A DNA stretch of 60,173 nt from Oscillospiraceae bacterium (GTDB taxonomy: Bacteria > Bacillota > Clostridia > Oscillospirales > Oscillospiraceae). The notes below the pieces were generated by a model. It was not told where the DNA came from. It saw only the letters and a list, made by a program, of their open reading frames with translations, and did not search any database. Shown here in pieces: positions 51,458-59,823 of the stretch. A program made the position numbers and the translations under genes. Every line of letters begins with the position of its first letter. Position 1 is the stretch's first letter. Location: contig JAFRIV010000026.1 of assembly GCA_017432615.1 (NCBI GenBank), positions 1-60,173 on the forward strand, in the 5' to 3' direction.

Positions 51458-52636
51458 ATGAAAAAGAGAAGCGCTGTATTGTGTTTTCTCCTGCTGATCT
51501 GTATGGTTTTTTCCTCCGTCTCTTGGGCGGAAGAACACTATGATACCCTGGTAAACTGGAATGTCAGGATCGCTGTCCCGGAGGGAGCAACAGCTGTCTT
51601 GGAGGGCAATGAGTATTACATCTATGCCGGGCAGGCGGGCTCCATCCCTTATGTCATGGTGAGAATATACCGGGTTGACGACGCAGAGGCATTTCTCAAA
51701 GACTTCACAGCGTATATGCGGACGCAATACGCAGATCTGAAAGTCACTGCAGATGCGGGAAGAAAGACCATCGGGGATAAAGACTGCTTTGAAATCGATT
51801 ACAGCTATTCGGTCAGCGGTTATGAGGTCAGGGATCGGCGGATCGTAACGGTCATTGACGGGACGGTTTACATGTTTGCTTCAAAAGAGGTGGAAGCACT
51901 CGGCATGACCATCGGCAGCATGCTGGAGGATGTCGTGGCAGACTGCGAGTTCCTGTCGGATGCGGATGCAGGGCAGAAGTCGGGGCTTGCAGACGGCTAT
52001 CTTTACCGGCTGAGTAACGGAATGCCGAAGTATTGGCTGGACTTTACAGGGGCGGTTGCTGATAACCTGGTGCTCCATTGCTATTTCCGTTCCAGTGATC
52101 CTACCTTCTATGAAAAAGTCTATATTCTGGATCTGTCCTCTGCAGTAACCACGGAAAACGGTCTGAAGATCCTGAAGGTTCGCGATCAGTATGGGTTTGA
52201 CCATTCCAATCGGTTCAAGGATCTGTCACTCCGATTCTATCTTGACGGAGCTGTGATGACGGTTGAGCGGGATGAGAAGACGCTTGCCGGCGGCCCCGAG
52301 GATAATATCCTGACGGGTACCTATCTTATGCGCCCGGTGGGCGTCAGGGCGGACGGCAGCAAAAAACAGAGTGTGCTCTGCCCGATGGAGGACGGCCCGT
52401 ATCAGCCCGAAGAGCTGGGTATGTGGGCGCAGTTTTATTACTTCAGAAATACCGGCTTTTTCCCGCCGGAGGCAGAGGTCATCAAGAATGCAGACGGTAC
52501 ATTTACTGTGCATCTTTATGAGGTTTTAACAACCGACGGCGTTGAGCATACGGCTACTTCCGCCTGGTATACGGTTGACGCGTTCGGCGAAGGGCAAAAC
52601 GATATCACCGGGAAAAAGATCTCGTTGATACAATGA
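51458..52636 (+). CDS. Secreted protein of unknown function
   Basis: I do not recognise a family. The 392-residue product has a signal peptide (MKKRSAVLCFLLLICMVFSSVSWA-EE). An N-terminal domain to about residue 165 looks like a stress-type beta/alpha fold (VNWNVRIAVPEGATAVLEGNEYYIYAG, VMVRIYRVDDAEAFLKDF, DKDCFEIDYSYSVSGYEVRDRRIV), reminiscent of PsbP/DUF1795-like proteins. A second beta-rich domain runs from about 180 to 392. There is no lipobox or wall anchor, so it is released or loosely bound. GGAGAGAGGAGAAGG precedes the ATG. It stops 8 bases inside the open frame of the following truncated gene. Confidence 0.78.
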   Translation: MKKRSAVLCFLLLICMVFSSVSWAEEHYDTLVNWNVRIAVPEGATAVLEGNEYYIYAGQAGSIPYVMVRIYRVDDAEAFLKDFTAYMRTQYADLKVTADAGRKTIGDKDCFEIDYSYSVSGYEVRDRRIVTVIDGTVYMFASKEVEALGMTIGSMLEDVVADCEFLSDADAGQKSGLADGYLYRLSNGMPKYWLDFTGAVADNLVLHCYFRSSDPTFYEKVYILDLSSAVTTENGLKILKVRDQYGFDHSNRFKDLSLRFYLDGAVMTVERDEKTLAGGPEDNILTGTYLMRPVGVRADGSKKQSVLCPMEDGPYQPEELGMWAQFYYFRNTGFFPPEAEVIKNADGTFTVHLYEVLTTDGVEHTATSAWYTVDAFGEGQNDITGKKISLIQ

Positions 52637-53735
52637 TCAGGCAATTGACAGTGATCCGAACGATGCCGGAAGCGGCAGGACCGTGAAGCTTATGAGCGAG
52701 GTCGCCGTTACGGAAAATCTGACGATAGAGGGTACTACAGAAAACCCCAAGAAGCGCACGCTGGATGTGAACAGTTTTGACGTGCAGGTCGCCAGCAACA
52801 CAGCCGGAGCGGGCGACGGCTATTCCGACGGCTTTACGCTGAAAAACGGGTGGCTCACCATTGCAGACAACAGCAACACCACCGGTGCGGAAATGGCCAT
52901 CGGCAACAATGCAAAGTTCGTTATTGATGAAGGCGGAAAGCTGATCATTGATGATACCTGCCAGCTTGAGATCGAATGGGACGGGGCGACCACAACCCCG
53001 GCAACGGACGGATCGACGCCCGCTCAGCAGGATGTCCTGAACAACGGTCAGCTGGATCTGCGTGCCGGCGGAGAAATCGTTAACAACGGCATCATCTCCA
53101 TTGAAGGCACTGAAGGAAAGCCGATTCAGCCGGGTTCCGGACAGTCCGGCTCGTCTGAAAAGGGCAGCGGGGAAATGGCCATCGCGGAAGGCGCCACGCT
53201 CACAAATAACGGTGCTCTGGTCGTATACGGAAAACTCAACAATCTCGGCACGCTGATCAATGACGGTTCGATCATGCCGGCTACCGTCGCACTGCTGGAT
53301 AACACAGGCGGATTTGATACCCTCACTCCTATCGGATCGTATCCGGAGCTGTTTATCTTTAAAAATAACGGAAACCTGATCAATAACGGTTACATTTACT
53401 CCCAGCCGGAAAGCAGCGAGACCTCCGGAGCACCTCTGCTCGCAGCCCTGACCGGCAGTGTACAGACCGCCAATGATATGTGGCTGTACCTCTATGAAGA
53501 CGGCACCTTCCTGATGATCCTTCCTGACGGGCAGCATGTGACAGGCACCTATTCCTTCCGTGAGGAGATGCTGGTGTTTACCTTGAAGAACGGAACCGTT
53601 GTGGCGCCTGCAGCAGATGAGGAAGGCAATTTTGCATACAGCATTACCACACCTTCCGGATCGGTATTTGAGTTTGTGCTCACGTCTGATTTCGTCGCAG
53701 CTGTGCGTGCTGATGTGGAAAAACGCAACGGGTAA
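52629..53735 (+). pseudogene. 5'-truncated beta-helix/beta-roll surface protein remnant
   Basis: The frame is open from 52629 to 53735 but has no ATG with a ribosome site and no signal peptide; only a GTG at 52683 and an ATG at 52692 are available. The reading begins inside a domain: AIDSDPNDAG...TVKLMSEVAVTENLTIEG looks like the start of a right-handed beta-helix first turn seen in secreted proteins. Repeats of short turns follow (NNAKFVIDEGGKLIIDD, LNNGQLDLRAGGEIVNNGIISIEG, ATLTNNGALVVYGKLNNLGTLIND). The last 85 residues are a small beta-barrel-like domain (LYLYEDGTFLMILPDGQHVTGTYSF). It has probably lost its 5' end by deletion. Confidence 0.68.
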
Positions 53736-53830
53736 GACAAAAAAACTTGAAATTCCGAAAACGGGAAGAAAATGACCGGGGTGTCATTGTGAAGAAGCTT
53801 CCCGGACGGAACAGAATTCTTAACAGAGAC

Positions 53831-53855
53831 GGGAGCATGGGTCAACCATGCTCCC
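53831..53855. terminator. GC-rich hairpin after the truncated gene
   Basis: A perfect 10-bp stem GGGAGCATGG / CCATGCTCCC with a GTCAA loop, followed by GTTGTG. The T-tract is weak, so termination strength is uncertain. Confidence 0.5.
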
Positions 53856-53887
53856 GTTGTGTCAATAATAGAATAAGGGATGCGCTG

Positions 53888-53919
53888 TGCGGGCTTTCTT
53901 TATGATCCCGCATTTTTTT
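53888..53919 (+). terminator. Intrinsic terminator (plus strand)
   Basis: Stem TGCGGG / CCCGCA with a 13-base loop and a T7 run. It terminates rightward transcripts before the convergent kinase gene. Confidence 0.65.
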
Positions 53920-53935
53920 ATAGAGTACGGAGGGT

Positions 53936-54910
53936 TCAAAGGAAAAGCATCTGTTTTTGCTGTTGTGCCCGGAGAAAGCGGTTTACCTGGTCCCGGTCAT
54001 GAAGTGCCGTGCAGGCGCCGACGGCAGAAGCGCAGATCGCTCCGCAGGCATTTGCAAAATGCAGGGCTTCCGCAACGGGGCTGCCGCGCAGCAGTTCGGA
54101 AGCAAGCCCTGCTACAAAGTTATCTCCCGCACCGGTAGCATCTACCGCCTGTACCTCACAGGCGGGCAGGAGCATGCTGCGTGCGGCGTCTTTATAGAAG
54201 CAGCCCTCTTTTCCGAGCTTGATGACAACATGAGAGATGCCGTGACGGAGGAAAACATCCGCCATATCCTCAGGGTCATGTTTTCCGGTATAATATCGGG
54301 CTTCATCCTCGTTGGGGGTAATATAATCGATCATAGGCAGGGAGTCATGCAGGTCTTCCAGCTTCAGAAAACGAAAGTTGGGCAGCTTGGTATCGGCAAA
54401 AATCAGCAGATCTGCTGCCTTTGCAGAAGAGAGAACGGCATGGATCACGGCAGGATCATCAAAAGGCGCCCGAAACAGGGACCCAAGGATCAAAGCCCTG
54501 CTGTCGGCAAGGCAGCTGCAGCAGCGTTCCGGGTGGAAATTATAACGATGGGCGCTGTTCGTGATGGACTGCCTTCCGCCGTCTTCCCGCACAAACATCG
54601 TCGTTACGGGAGTCGGCTGTTCGGAACGCCGGATCAGCCCGGTATCCACGCCGGCATTGGCCAGTGCCCGAAAGTTCATCTCACCCGCTTCATCATTCCC
54701 CAGCGCACACAGGATGGCAGTTCGCATCCCAAGCTTGGAGGCTGTGATGGCTTCGTTGAGGGCCTCCCCCCCGATATTCAGCGTACAGGATGCCGCCCGA
54801 TATCCGGAAGCGGAGACGGGATTCGGATCAAACCCTTTGATGATGCAGTCGACAAGGGCCATTCCGGCACAGATGATGTCATATTTCCTGTTGTTTTCCG
54901 CCTGAAGCAT
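53936..54910 (-). CDS. PfkB/ribokinase-family carbohydrate kinase
   Basis: The 324-residue sugar kinase opens KYDIICAGMALVDCIIKGFDP. TLNIGGEALNEAITASKLGMRTAILCALGNDEAGE (about 43-77) is PfkB signature 1. The ATP-site signature 2 is VQAVDATGAGDNFVAGLASEL (about 250), with the catalytic Asp in GAGDN. The substrate is not evident; ribokinase, fructokinase or nucleoside kinase specificity are all possible. AGGAGG lies 9 bases before the ATG. It is isolated between two decayed genes. Confidence 0.9.
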   Translation of the reverse strand: MLQAENNRKYDIICAGMALVDCIIKGFDPNPVSASGYRAASCTLNIGGEALNEAITASKLGMRTAILCALGNDEAGEMNFRALANAGVDTGLIRRSEQPTPVTTMFVREDGGRQSITNSAHRYNFHPERCCSCLADSRALILGSLFRAPFDDPAVIHAVLSSAKAADLLIFADTKLPNFRFLKLEDLHDSLPMIDYITPNEDEARYYTGKHDPEDMADVFLRHGISHVVIKLGKEGCFYKDAARSMLLPACEVQAVDATGAGDNFVAGLASELLRGSPVAEALHFANACGAICASAVGACTALHDRDQVNRFLRAQQQKQMLFL

Positions 54911-55081
54911 TGTTTGGATCCTCCTGTAGACCGGGGTAATGGCTGCCGGTCCGTTTTTTTGCTGACCGGTGTTATTTTATCAGCATCTTCTCCGCTGTGC
55001 AAGGCTCTCTTTTCAAAGATCCGTTAACAGGAGCGACTGCGAAAACCGGAAACGGATGGAGGGGCTTTTCTCGATTGCAAA

Positions 55082-56093
55082 AAAAGAAGGAATCTATGCA
55101 AAACTGGGTGTGGCGCTGATGCACGGCCTGTAATCGACCGGAACGATTTCTACCCTGAAGCATTTCCCGGGGCACGGCGATACCGCAACCGACAACCATA
55201 CGGGTCTGCCCCGGGTGGAAAAAACCGCGGAGGAGCTGAAGGCATTTGAACTGATCCCTTTCCAGGCCTGCATCGATGCCGGGGCGGAAGCGATCATGAC
55301 CGCGCATATCCAGTATCCGCGCATTGAAGAACAGACGGCGGTTTCTCTGGAGACGGGAGAAGAGATCAACCTGCCGGCTACCCTTTCAAAAACGGTTCTG
55401 ACAGACCTGCTTCGCGGAGAAATGGGATTTGAAGGCGTTATCATCAGTGATGCCATGGATATGGATGCCATCAAAAAACATTTTGACCCGATGGATACTG
55501 CACGGCTGGCAATAGAAGCAGGCGTCAATGTCATCCTCATGCCGGCAGATACGTCGTCTCCGGAAGGCCTTGCCGATCTTGAACAGTACATCCGGGATGT
55601 CGCGGCACTGGTGGAGGAGGGAAGGATCTCTTCTGCAAAGGTGGATGATTCGGTCCTTCGGATCCTGAAATTGAAGCAGGAGCATTCTCTGCTGGAACCT
55701 TACTTCTGTGAAGATATCGAGGCAAAAGTGCAAAATGCGCTGGAGACTGTCGGCTCTGAAGAACATCATGCTTTGGAGAGCAGCATTGCAGCAAAAGCGG
55801 TTACCCTGCTGAAAAATGAAAACGATCTCCTCCCGATGCAGTTATCGGATGAGAATGTCCTGATCCTTGTCCCTTATGACAGTGAAGTGCTCAGTGCTCA
55901 GTATGCGGTGGAAACACTGCAGGCGTCCGGAAAGCTTCCGGAGCAGGCAGAGATCCGGGTCGTGCCTTATTCCGCCTTTTCAAAAGCAGCCCTGGAGGGG
56001 GTGAAGCATCTGATCGCGGTTTCTGCCGCTTACGGGATGACTTTTTCTCAGTTTTTAAAATTCCCAGTTGACGAATTGTGCCATTTATGCTAA
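55082..56093 (+). pseudogene. Broken GH3 beta-N-acetylhexosaminidase (NagZ-like)
   Basis: The frame reads KEGIYAKLGVALMHGL, then TAA at 55130-55132, then STGTISTLKHFPGHGDTATDNHTGLP in the same frame, continuing to 56093. KHFPGHGD is the GH3 NagZ motif and GVIISDAMDMDAIKKHF carries the family nucleophile Asp. The upstream barrel, about 100-150 residues, is missing. The TAA replaces a codon where relatives usually have Gln or Glu (likely CAA to TAA). The C-terminal domain stops after about 60 residues (HLIAVSAAYGM) and runs into the promoter of tRNA-Thr. An internal GTG at 55215 would miss the motif, so an active enzyme is unlikely. Confidence 0.85.
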
Positions 56094-56096
56094 AAT
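56068..56096 (+). promoter_or_regulatory. Promoter of tRNA-Thr(CGT)
   Basis: TTGACG, 17-bp spacer, TAAAAT, 26 bases before the tRNA. It overlaps the last codons of the broken GH3 frame. Confidence 0.82.
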
Positions 56097-56122
56097 AGCT
56101 ACCGCTGTCGTGAGGCAGGGGT

Positions 56123-56195
56123 GCTGGATTAGCTCAGCCGGTAGAGCGCCTGATTCGTAATCATGAGGTCGCGAGTTCGAATCTCGCATCCAGCT
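56123..56195 (+). tRNA. tRNA-Thr (CGT)
   Basis: A 73-nt cloverleaf: acceptor GCTGGAT / ATCCAGC, D-arm GCTCAGCCGGTAGAGC, anticodon CGT in loop TTCGTAA, T-arm GCGAG TTCGAAT CTCGC, discriminator T, no encoded CCA. The anticodon stem CCTGA / TCATG has a C-T mismatch at the second pair (28-42). Confidence 0.9.
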
Positions 56196-56201
56196 CTTGA
56201 T

Positions 56202-56234
56202 ATCCCCAATACCGTAAAGGTCTTGGGGATTTTT
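56202..56234 (+). terminator. Terminator of tRNA-Thr(CGT)
   Basis: Stem ATCCCCAA / TTGGGGAT with a 13-base loop, followed by TTTT, 7 bases after the tRNA. Confidence 0.83.
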
Positions 56235-56273
56235 CCTTGTCTGTCACAAAATATGCAGCATTTGAGGCCAGTT

Positions 56274-57656
56274 ATGACGCTTCAGGAATATATCGATTCG
56301 ATTCGGGAAAAATCGATCTGCGTAATCGGCATCGGCGTAAGCAACATTCCGCTGATCGAAATGCTGCTTGCCCAAGGCTGCCGCGTTACCGCCTGTGACA
56401 AACATACCCCGGAAGAAATGGGACCCGTGGCGGAAAATCTTCTTGCAAAGGGTGCCGAACTGAAACTTGGTCCGGATTATCTGGAAGACCTGCATTTTGA
56501 CGTGATCTTCCGTACCCCCGGCCTGATGCCCTTTGACGAGCATCTGGAGAGGGCAAAAGCGGAAGGCGCCGTCATTACTTCGGAAATGGAAGTCTTTTTC
56601 CGGGTCTGCCCCTGCAGAGTGATTGCCGTGACGGGCAGTGACGGGAAAACGACGACGACTACCATTATTTCCGAACTGCTGAAGGAAGCGGGATACACCG
56701 TGCATCTCGGCGGGAATATCGGCCATCCGCTGCTGTGCGAAGTGCCCGATATGCACAGGGAAGACATTGCCGTGCTGGAACTCAGTTCCTTCCAGCTGCA
56801 CAGCATGGCCTGCAAACCCGCGGTCTCCGTGATCACCAACATCAGCCCGAATCATCTGGATAAGCACAAAGATTTTGAAGACTATGTGGATGCCAAAAAG
56901 TCCATTTATAAGCTGCAGGATGCATCAGACAGCCTTGTTTTAAACAGAGAGGACCCGCATACGGCAGAATTCGAAGCGGAAGCACATGCTACCAAACGGT
57001 ATTTCTCCCTGGAACAGCCGGTAGAAAACGGCGTCTTTCTTGCGGGCGGATCCCTTTACCGCGCCGTGGAAGGGAATCATACAGCGATCATGAAAGCGGA
57101 TTCGATCCGTATTCCGGGGATCCACAATGTGAGCAATTATATGGCTGCCTTTGCAGCCACGCAGGGGCTGGTCTCCGATGAGGTCTGCCGCCGTGTGGCC
57201 GAGACGTTTCCCGGGGTGGAACATCGGCTGGAGACCGTGCGTGTTTTGCGGGGCGTCACCTATATTAACGACTCGATCGGCACCAGCCCGACCCGCACGA
57301 TTGCCGGATTACATGCGCTGAAGAAGAAGCCGATCATCCTGGTGGGAGGATATGACAAGCATATCCCGTTTGACTCCCTGGGAGAAGCCCTGTGTACTTT
57401 CACAAAAGCCGTGATTGCGACCGGCGCCACCGCAGATAAGATCCTGGAAGCGATGCGCTCCGCCGACGCCTTTCCGTCCTGCCATGTGCCGATCAGGAAG
57501 ATCGATGATTTTGACAGCGCCGTGTCTGCAGCGGCGGAGATGGCCGGCGAAGGGGACATTGTGCTGCTGTCTCCGGCCTGCGCCGCTTTTGACGCATTTG
57601 CTAATTTTGCCGAGAGAGGCCGGCATTTTAAAAAACTGGTAATGGAGTTGCAATAA
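56274..57656 (+). CDS. murD: UDP-N-acetylmuramoylalanine--D-glutamate ligase
   Basis: The 460-residue cytoplasmic Mur ligase adds D-glutamate to UDP-MurNAc-L-Ala. It has an N-terminal Rossmann-like domain (SICVIGIGVSNIPLIEMLLAQGCRVTACD), the ATP loop AVTGSDGKTTTTTIISELL (about 118), the SSFQLHSM and TNISPNHLDKHKDFEDYVDAKKSIY elements (about 165-210) and the C-terminal domain with GVEHRLETVRVLRGVTYINDSIGTSPTRT. ATG 56274 has GAGG upstream. Alternatives are ATG 56253 (no site) and 56163 (inside the tRNA). It is away from the usual mra/dcw cluster. The next GTG abuts its stop. Confidence 0.93.
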   Translation: MTLQEYIDSIREKSICVIGIGVSNIPLIEMLLAQGCRVTACDKHTPEEMGPVAENLLAKGAELKLGPDYLEDLHFDVIFRTPGLMPFDEHLERAKAEGAVITSEMEVFFRVCPCRVIAVTGSDGKTTTTTIISELLKEAGYTVHLGGNIGHPLLCEVPDMHREDIAVLELSSFQLHSMACKPAVSVITNISPNHLDKHKDFEDYVDAKKSIYKLQDASDSLVLNREDPHTAEFEAEAHATKRYFSLEQPVENGVFLAGGSLYRAVEGNHTAIMKADSIRIPGIHNVSNYMAAFAATQGLVSDEVCRRVAETFPGVEHRLETVRVLRGVTYINDSIGTSPTRTIAGLHALKKKPIILVGGYDKHIPFDSLGEALCTFTKAVIATGATADKILEAMRSADAFPSCHVPIRKIDDFDSAVSAAAEMAGEGDIVLLSPACAAFDAFANFAERGRHFKKLVMELQ

Positions 57657-58913
57657 GTGAAGCTTTCTGACTTGAGCCCTGAAATAGAAGAAATGGCGTG
57701 CCGCGCAGAAGCGCGTATTGCCCCGCAGTTTGCCCGCATGGAGGCGACGGCGATGAAAAATACCCGCCGCGTGATGGAAGCGTTTCAGGATAACCGCGTG
57801 TCGGAGGCGTGTTTTGCCGGGACTACCGGTTATGGATACGACGATCTGGGGCGGGAAGTGCTGGAAAAGATCTATGCGCAGGTCTTCGGAGCGGAGAGCG
57901 CCTTGGTGCGGCTGAATTTTGTCAACGGGACGCATGCCATCACGGCAGCTCTTTTTGCACTCTGCCGCCCGGGGGAGAAGATCCTTGCCGTCACCGGTGC
58001 CCCTTATGATACCCTGCGGCAGGCAATCGGTATGGAAGGGGACGCTTTCGGATCCCTGCGTTTTTACGGCATCGGATACAGCCAGGTCGACCTGAACAAT
58101 GCCGGGGAACCGGATCTGCCGGCCATCAGAAAAGCGCTGCAGGATCCGGCGGTAAAGGCCGTGATCATGCAGCGCTCCTGCGGTTATGCTGACAGAAAAA
58201 CATTGGATATTGACACGATCCGCACCCTTACCGCCCTCGTAAAGGAAGAGCGGGCGGATGTAGCCGTCTTCTGTGACAACTGTTACGGAGAGTTTACTGA
58301 AGATCGGGAGCCCACCCATGTGGGGGTCGACCTGATTGCAGGGTCCCTGATCAAAAACCCGGGCGGAGGGATCGCGCCGACAGGCGGGTATATTGCCGGC
58401 AGGGAAGACCTTGTCCGACGCGCCGCCTTTCGCCTGACGTCTCCCGGTATCGGGGGAGAGTGCGGGTCGACCCTGGGATATAACCGGCAGCTCTTCCAGG
58501 GTTTCTTTCTTGCGCCGCACACGGTGCTGCAGGCATTGAAGACGGCCGTATTTGCTGCCGCCATTACGGAAGAACTGGGGTTTGAGAGCAAGCCCGGGGC
58601 AGAAGAAAAGCGCTCCGATATCATTCAGCGCCTCTCCCTGAAAACACCGGAAAAGATGAAAGCTTTTTGCAGGGGCATCCAGGCAGGGGCACCGGTAGAT
58701 TCCTATGTCACGCCTGAGCCGTGGGCAATGCCGGGCTACGCCTGTGATGTCATCATGGCCGACGGATCCTTCATCCAGGGCTCGTCCATTGAGCTTTCCG
58801 CCGACGGGCCTTTTCAGCCGCCCTACAATGTCTTTCTGCAGGGCGGGCTCACCTATGAGTCCGGGAAGCTCGGAATCATGATGGCTGTACAGGAGATGCA
58901 GGATCTCTCTTAG
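57657..58913 (+). CDS. PLP-dependent methionine gamma-lyase/YnbB-family protein
   Basis: The 418-residue protein belongs to the aluminium-resistance/YnbB branch of Cys/Met-metabolism PLP enzymes. It contains GTTGYGYDDLGREVLEKIYAQVFGAESALVR (about 55-85), NGTHAITAALFALCRPGEKILAVTG (about 90-113), VFCDNCYGEF (about 205, PLP-binding Asp) and the Lys-containing LIAGSLIKNPGGGIAPTGGYIAG (about 225). The family cleaves or transforms sulfur amino acids, but its physiological substrate is unclear. The GTG start directly follows the murD stop. Its last 38 bases overlap the convergent protease gene. Confidence 0.9.
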   Translation: MKLSDLSPEIEEMACRAEARIAPQFARMEATAMKNTRRVMEAFQDNRVSEACFAGTTGYGYDDLGREVLEKIYAQVFGAESALVRLNFVNGTHAITAALFALCRPGEKILAVTGAPYDTLRQAIGMEGDAFGSLRFYGIGYSQVDLNNAGEPDLPAIRKALQDPAVKAVIMQRSCGYADRKTLDIDTIRTLTALVKEERADVAVFCDNCYGEFTEDREPTHVGVDLIAGSLIKNPGGGIAPTGGYIAGREDLVRRAAFRLTSPGIGGECGSTLGYNRQLFQGFFLAPHTVLQALKTAVFAAAITEELGFESKPGAEEKRSDIIQRLSLKTPEKMKAFCRGIQAGAPVDSYVTPEPWAMPGYACDVIMADGSFIQGSSIELSADGPFQPPYNVFLQGGLTYESGKLGIMMAVQEMQDLS

Positions 58914-59823
58914 CCCAAAGGTCCTCCCGGAAGATCTTCCTGCGCCCGGATAAGACCGCCAGAGCGCTTGCCAGAAGCAGAAGCAGCGGTGCACTGAGGC
59001 TGCCCTCTATCCCGAAACCTTTCGCATAAAACAGGCTGCCTCCGGCAGATGAGACGTCCGGGTGAAAAAGGGAATACGCGGACGCAACGCCGCTGTTGGG
59101 CAGTCCGAACAGAATGCTCTGGGTAAAGTTCCACCCGGTGTGAAGGGCCGCTGCAGCCTGAAAACTCCCGTGATAATAAATCAGGAGAGAAAGCAAAAGC
59201 CCCATGGAGAAGACCTGCAGTATCCCGAGCGGATCAGGCTCTGGGTTCATCAGATGCAGCAGGGCGAAAAATAAAGCATTTCCCAGAATGGCAACGGCCG
59301 CATTCCGATATCTGCGGCGCAGCTTCTGATAGAGGAAGCACCGGAAAAGCAATTCCTCTCCGCCGGCCTGGATCGCGACAGCCGATAAAAAAAGCAGCAG
59401 GGGAAGCACTTCCAAACGGCCGAAGGAAAAGGCCAGGTCCCCGTGCAAAACGGCCAAAAGAATACACAGGCCGTTCAGAACGGCCCCGGATGTGAAGCCC
59501 GGCAGAACCGACCGGGGTATGCGGCCAAACCCTTCGCTGCGGAGAAATTGCAATATGGGCCTGTCTTCTTTTACCAGGAAAAGCCGGAACAGCGTAACGG
59601 CCCAGATCCCGGCAGATTTCAGATAGCCCAGGAGAAAGCCGGATGCCTGTTCGCTGCCGGTCCATCCCGCCGGCAGGGTCTTCCCGGGTAGGGCGGAGGC
59701 AAGAAGGTTCCCGAGAAACTGTCCGGCCAAAAACAGCAGCAAAGTGAGACCCGCAGCGACGGGCAGCATATCTGTCCGTGGCCTGTCTGCCCGTATGATC
59801 TTTTCACGCATTATCTTCACCAT
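58876..59823 (-). CDS. CPBP-family intramembrane metalloprotease
   Basis: The 315-residue polytopic protein has about eight helices and the CPBP/Abi signature: motif 1 AGGEELLFRCFLYQKLRRR (Glu-Glu and Arg, about 150), motif 2 FFALLHLMN (about 190) and motif 3 HTGWNFTQSILFG (His and Asn, about 228). CAAX-type proteases of this family cleave membrane peptides, and some give bacteriocin immunity. Two starts are possible, ATG 59823 (overlaps the transposase stop) and ATG 59811. It is co-directional with the RAYT-type gene and convergent with the PLP lyase. Confidence 0.88.
   Translation of the reverse strand: MVKIMREKIIRADRPRTDMLPVAAGLTLLLFLAGQFLGNLLASALPGKTLPAGWTGSEQASGFLLGYLKSAGIWAVTLFRLFLVKEDRPILQFLRSEGFGRIPRSVLPGFTSGAVLNGLCILLAVLHGDLAFSFGRLEVLPLLLFLSAVAIQAGGEELLFRCFLYQKLRRRYRNAAVAILGNALFFALLHLMNPEPDPLGILQVFSMGLLLSLLIYYHGSFQAAAALHTGWNFTQSILFGLPNSGVASAYSLFHPDVSSAGGSLFYAKGFGIEGSLSAPLLLLLASALAVLSGRRKIFREDLWAKRDPASPVQPS

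Noticed and set aside
55215-56093. Short but intact GH3 enzyme starting at the GTG at 55215
   Set aside because: It would lack KHFPGHGD and the preceding barrel, although that motif is present in the same frame just upstream.
56163-56273. Longer N-terminus for MurD
   Set aside because: Its first codons lie within tRNA-Thr and its terminator.
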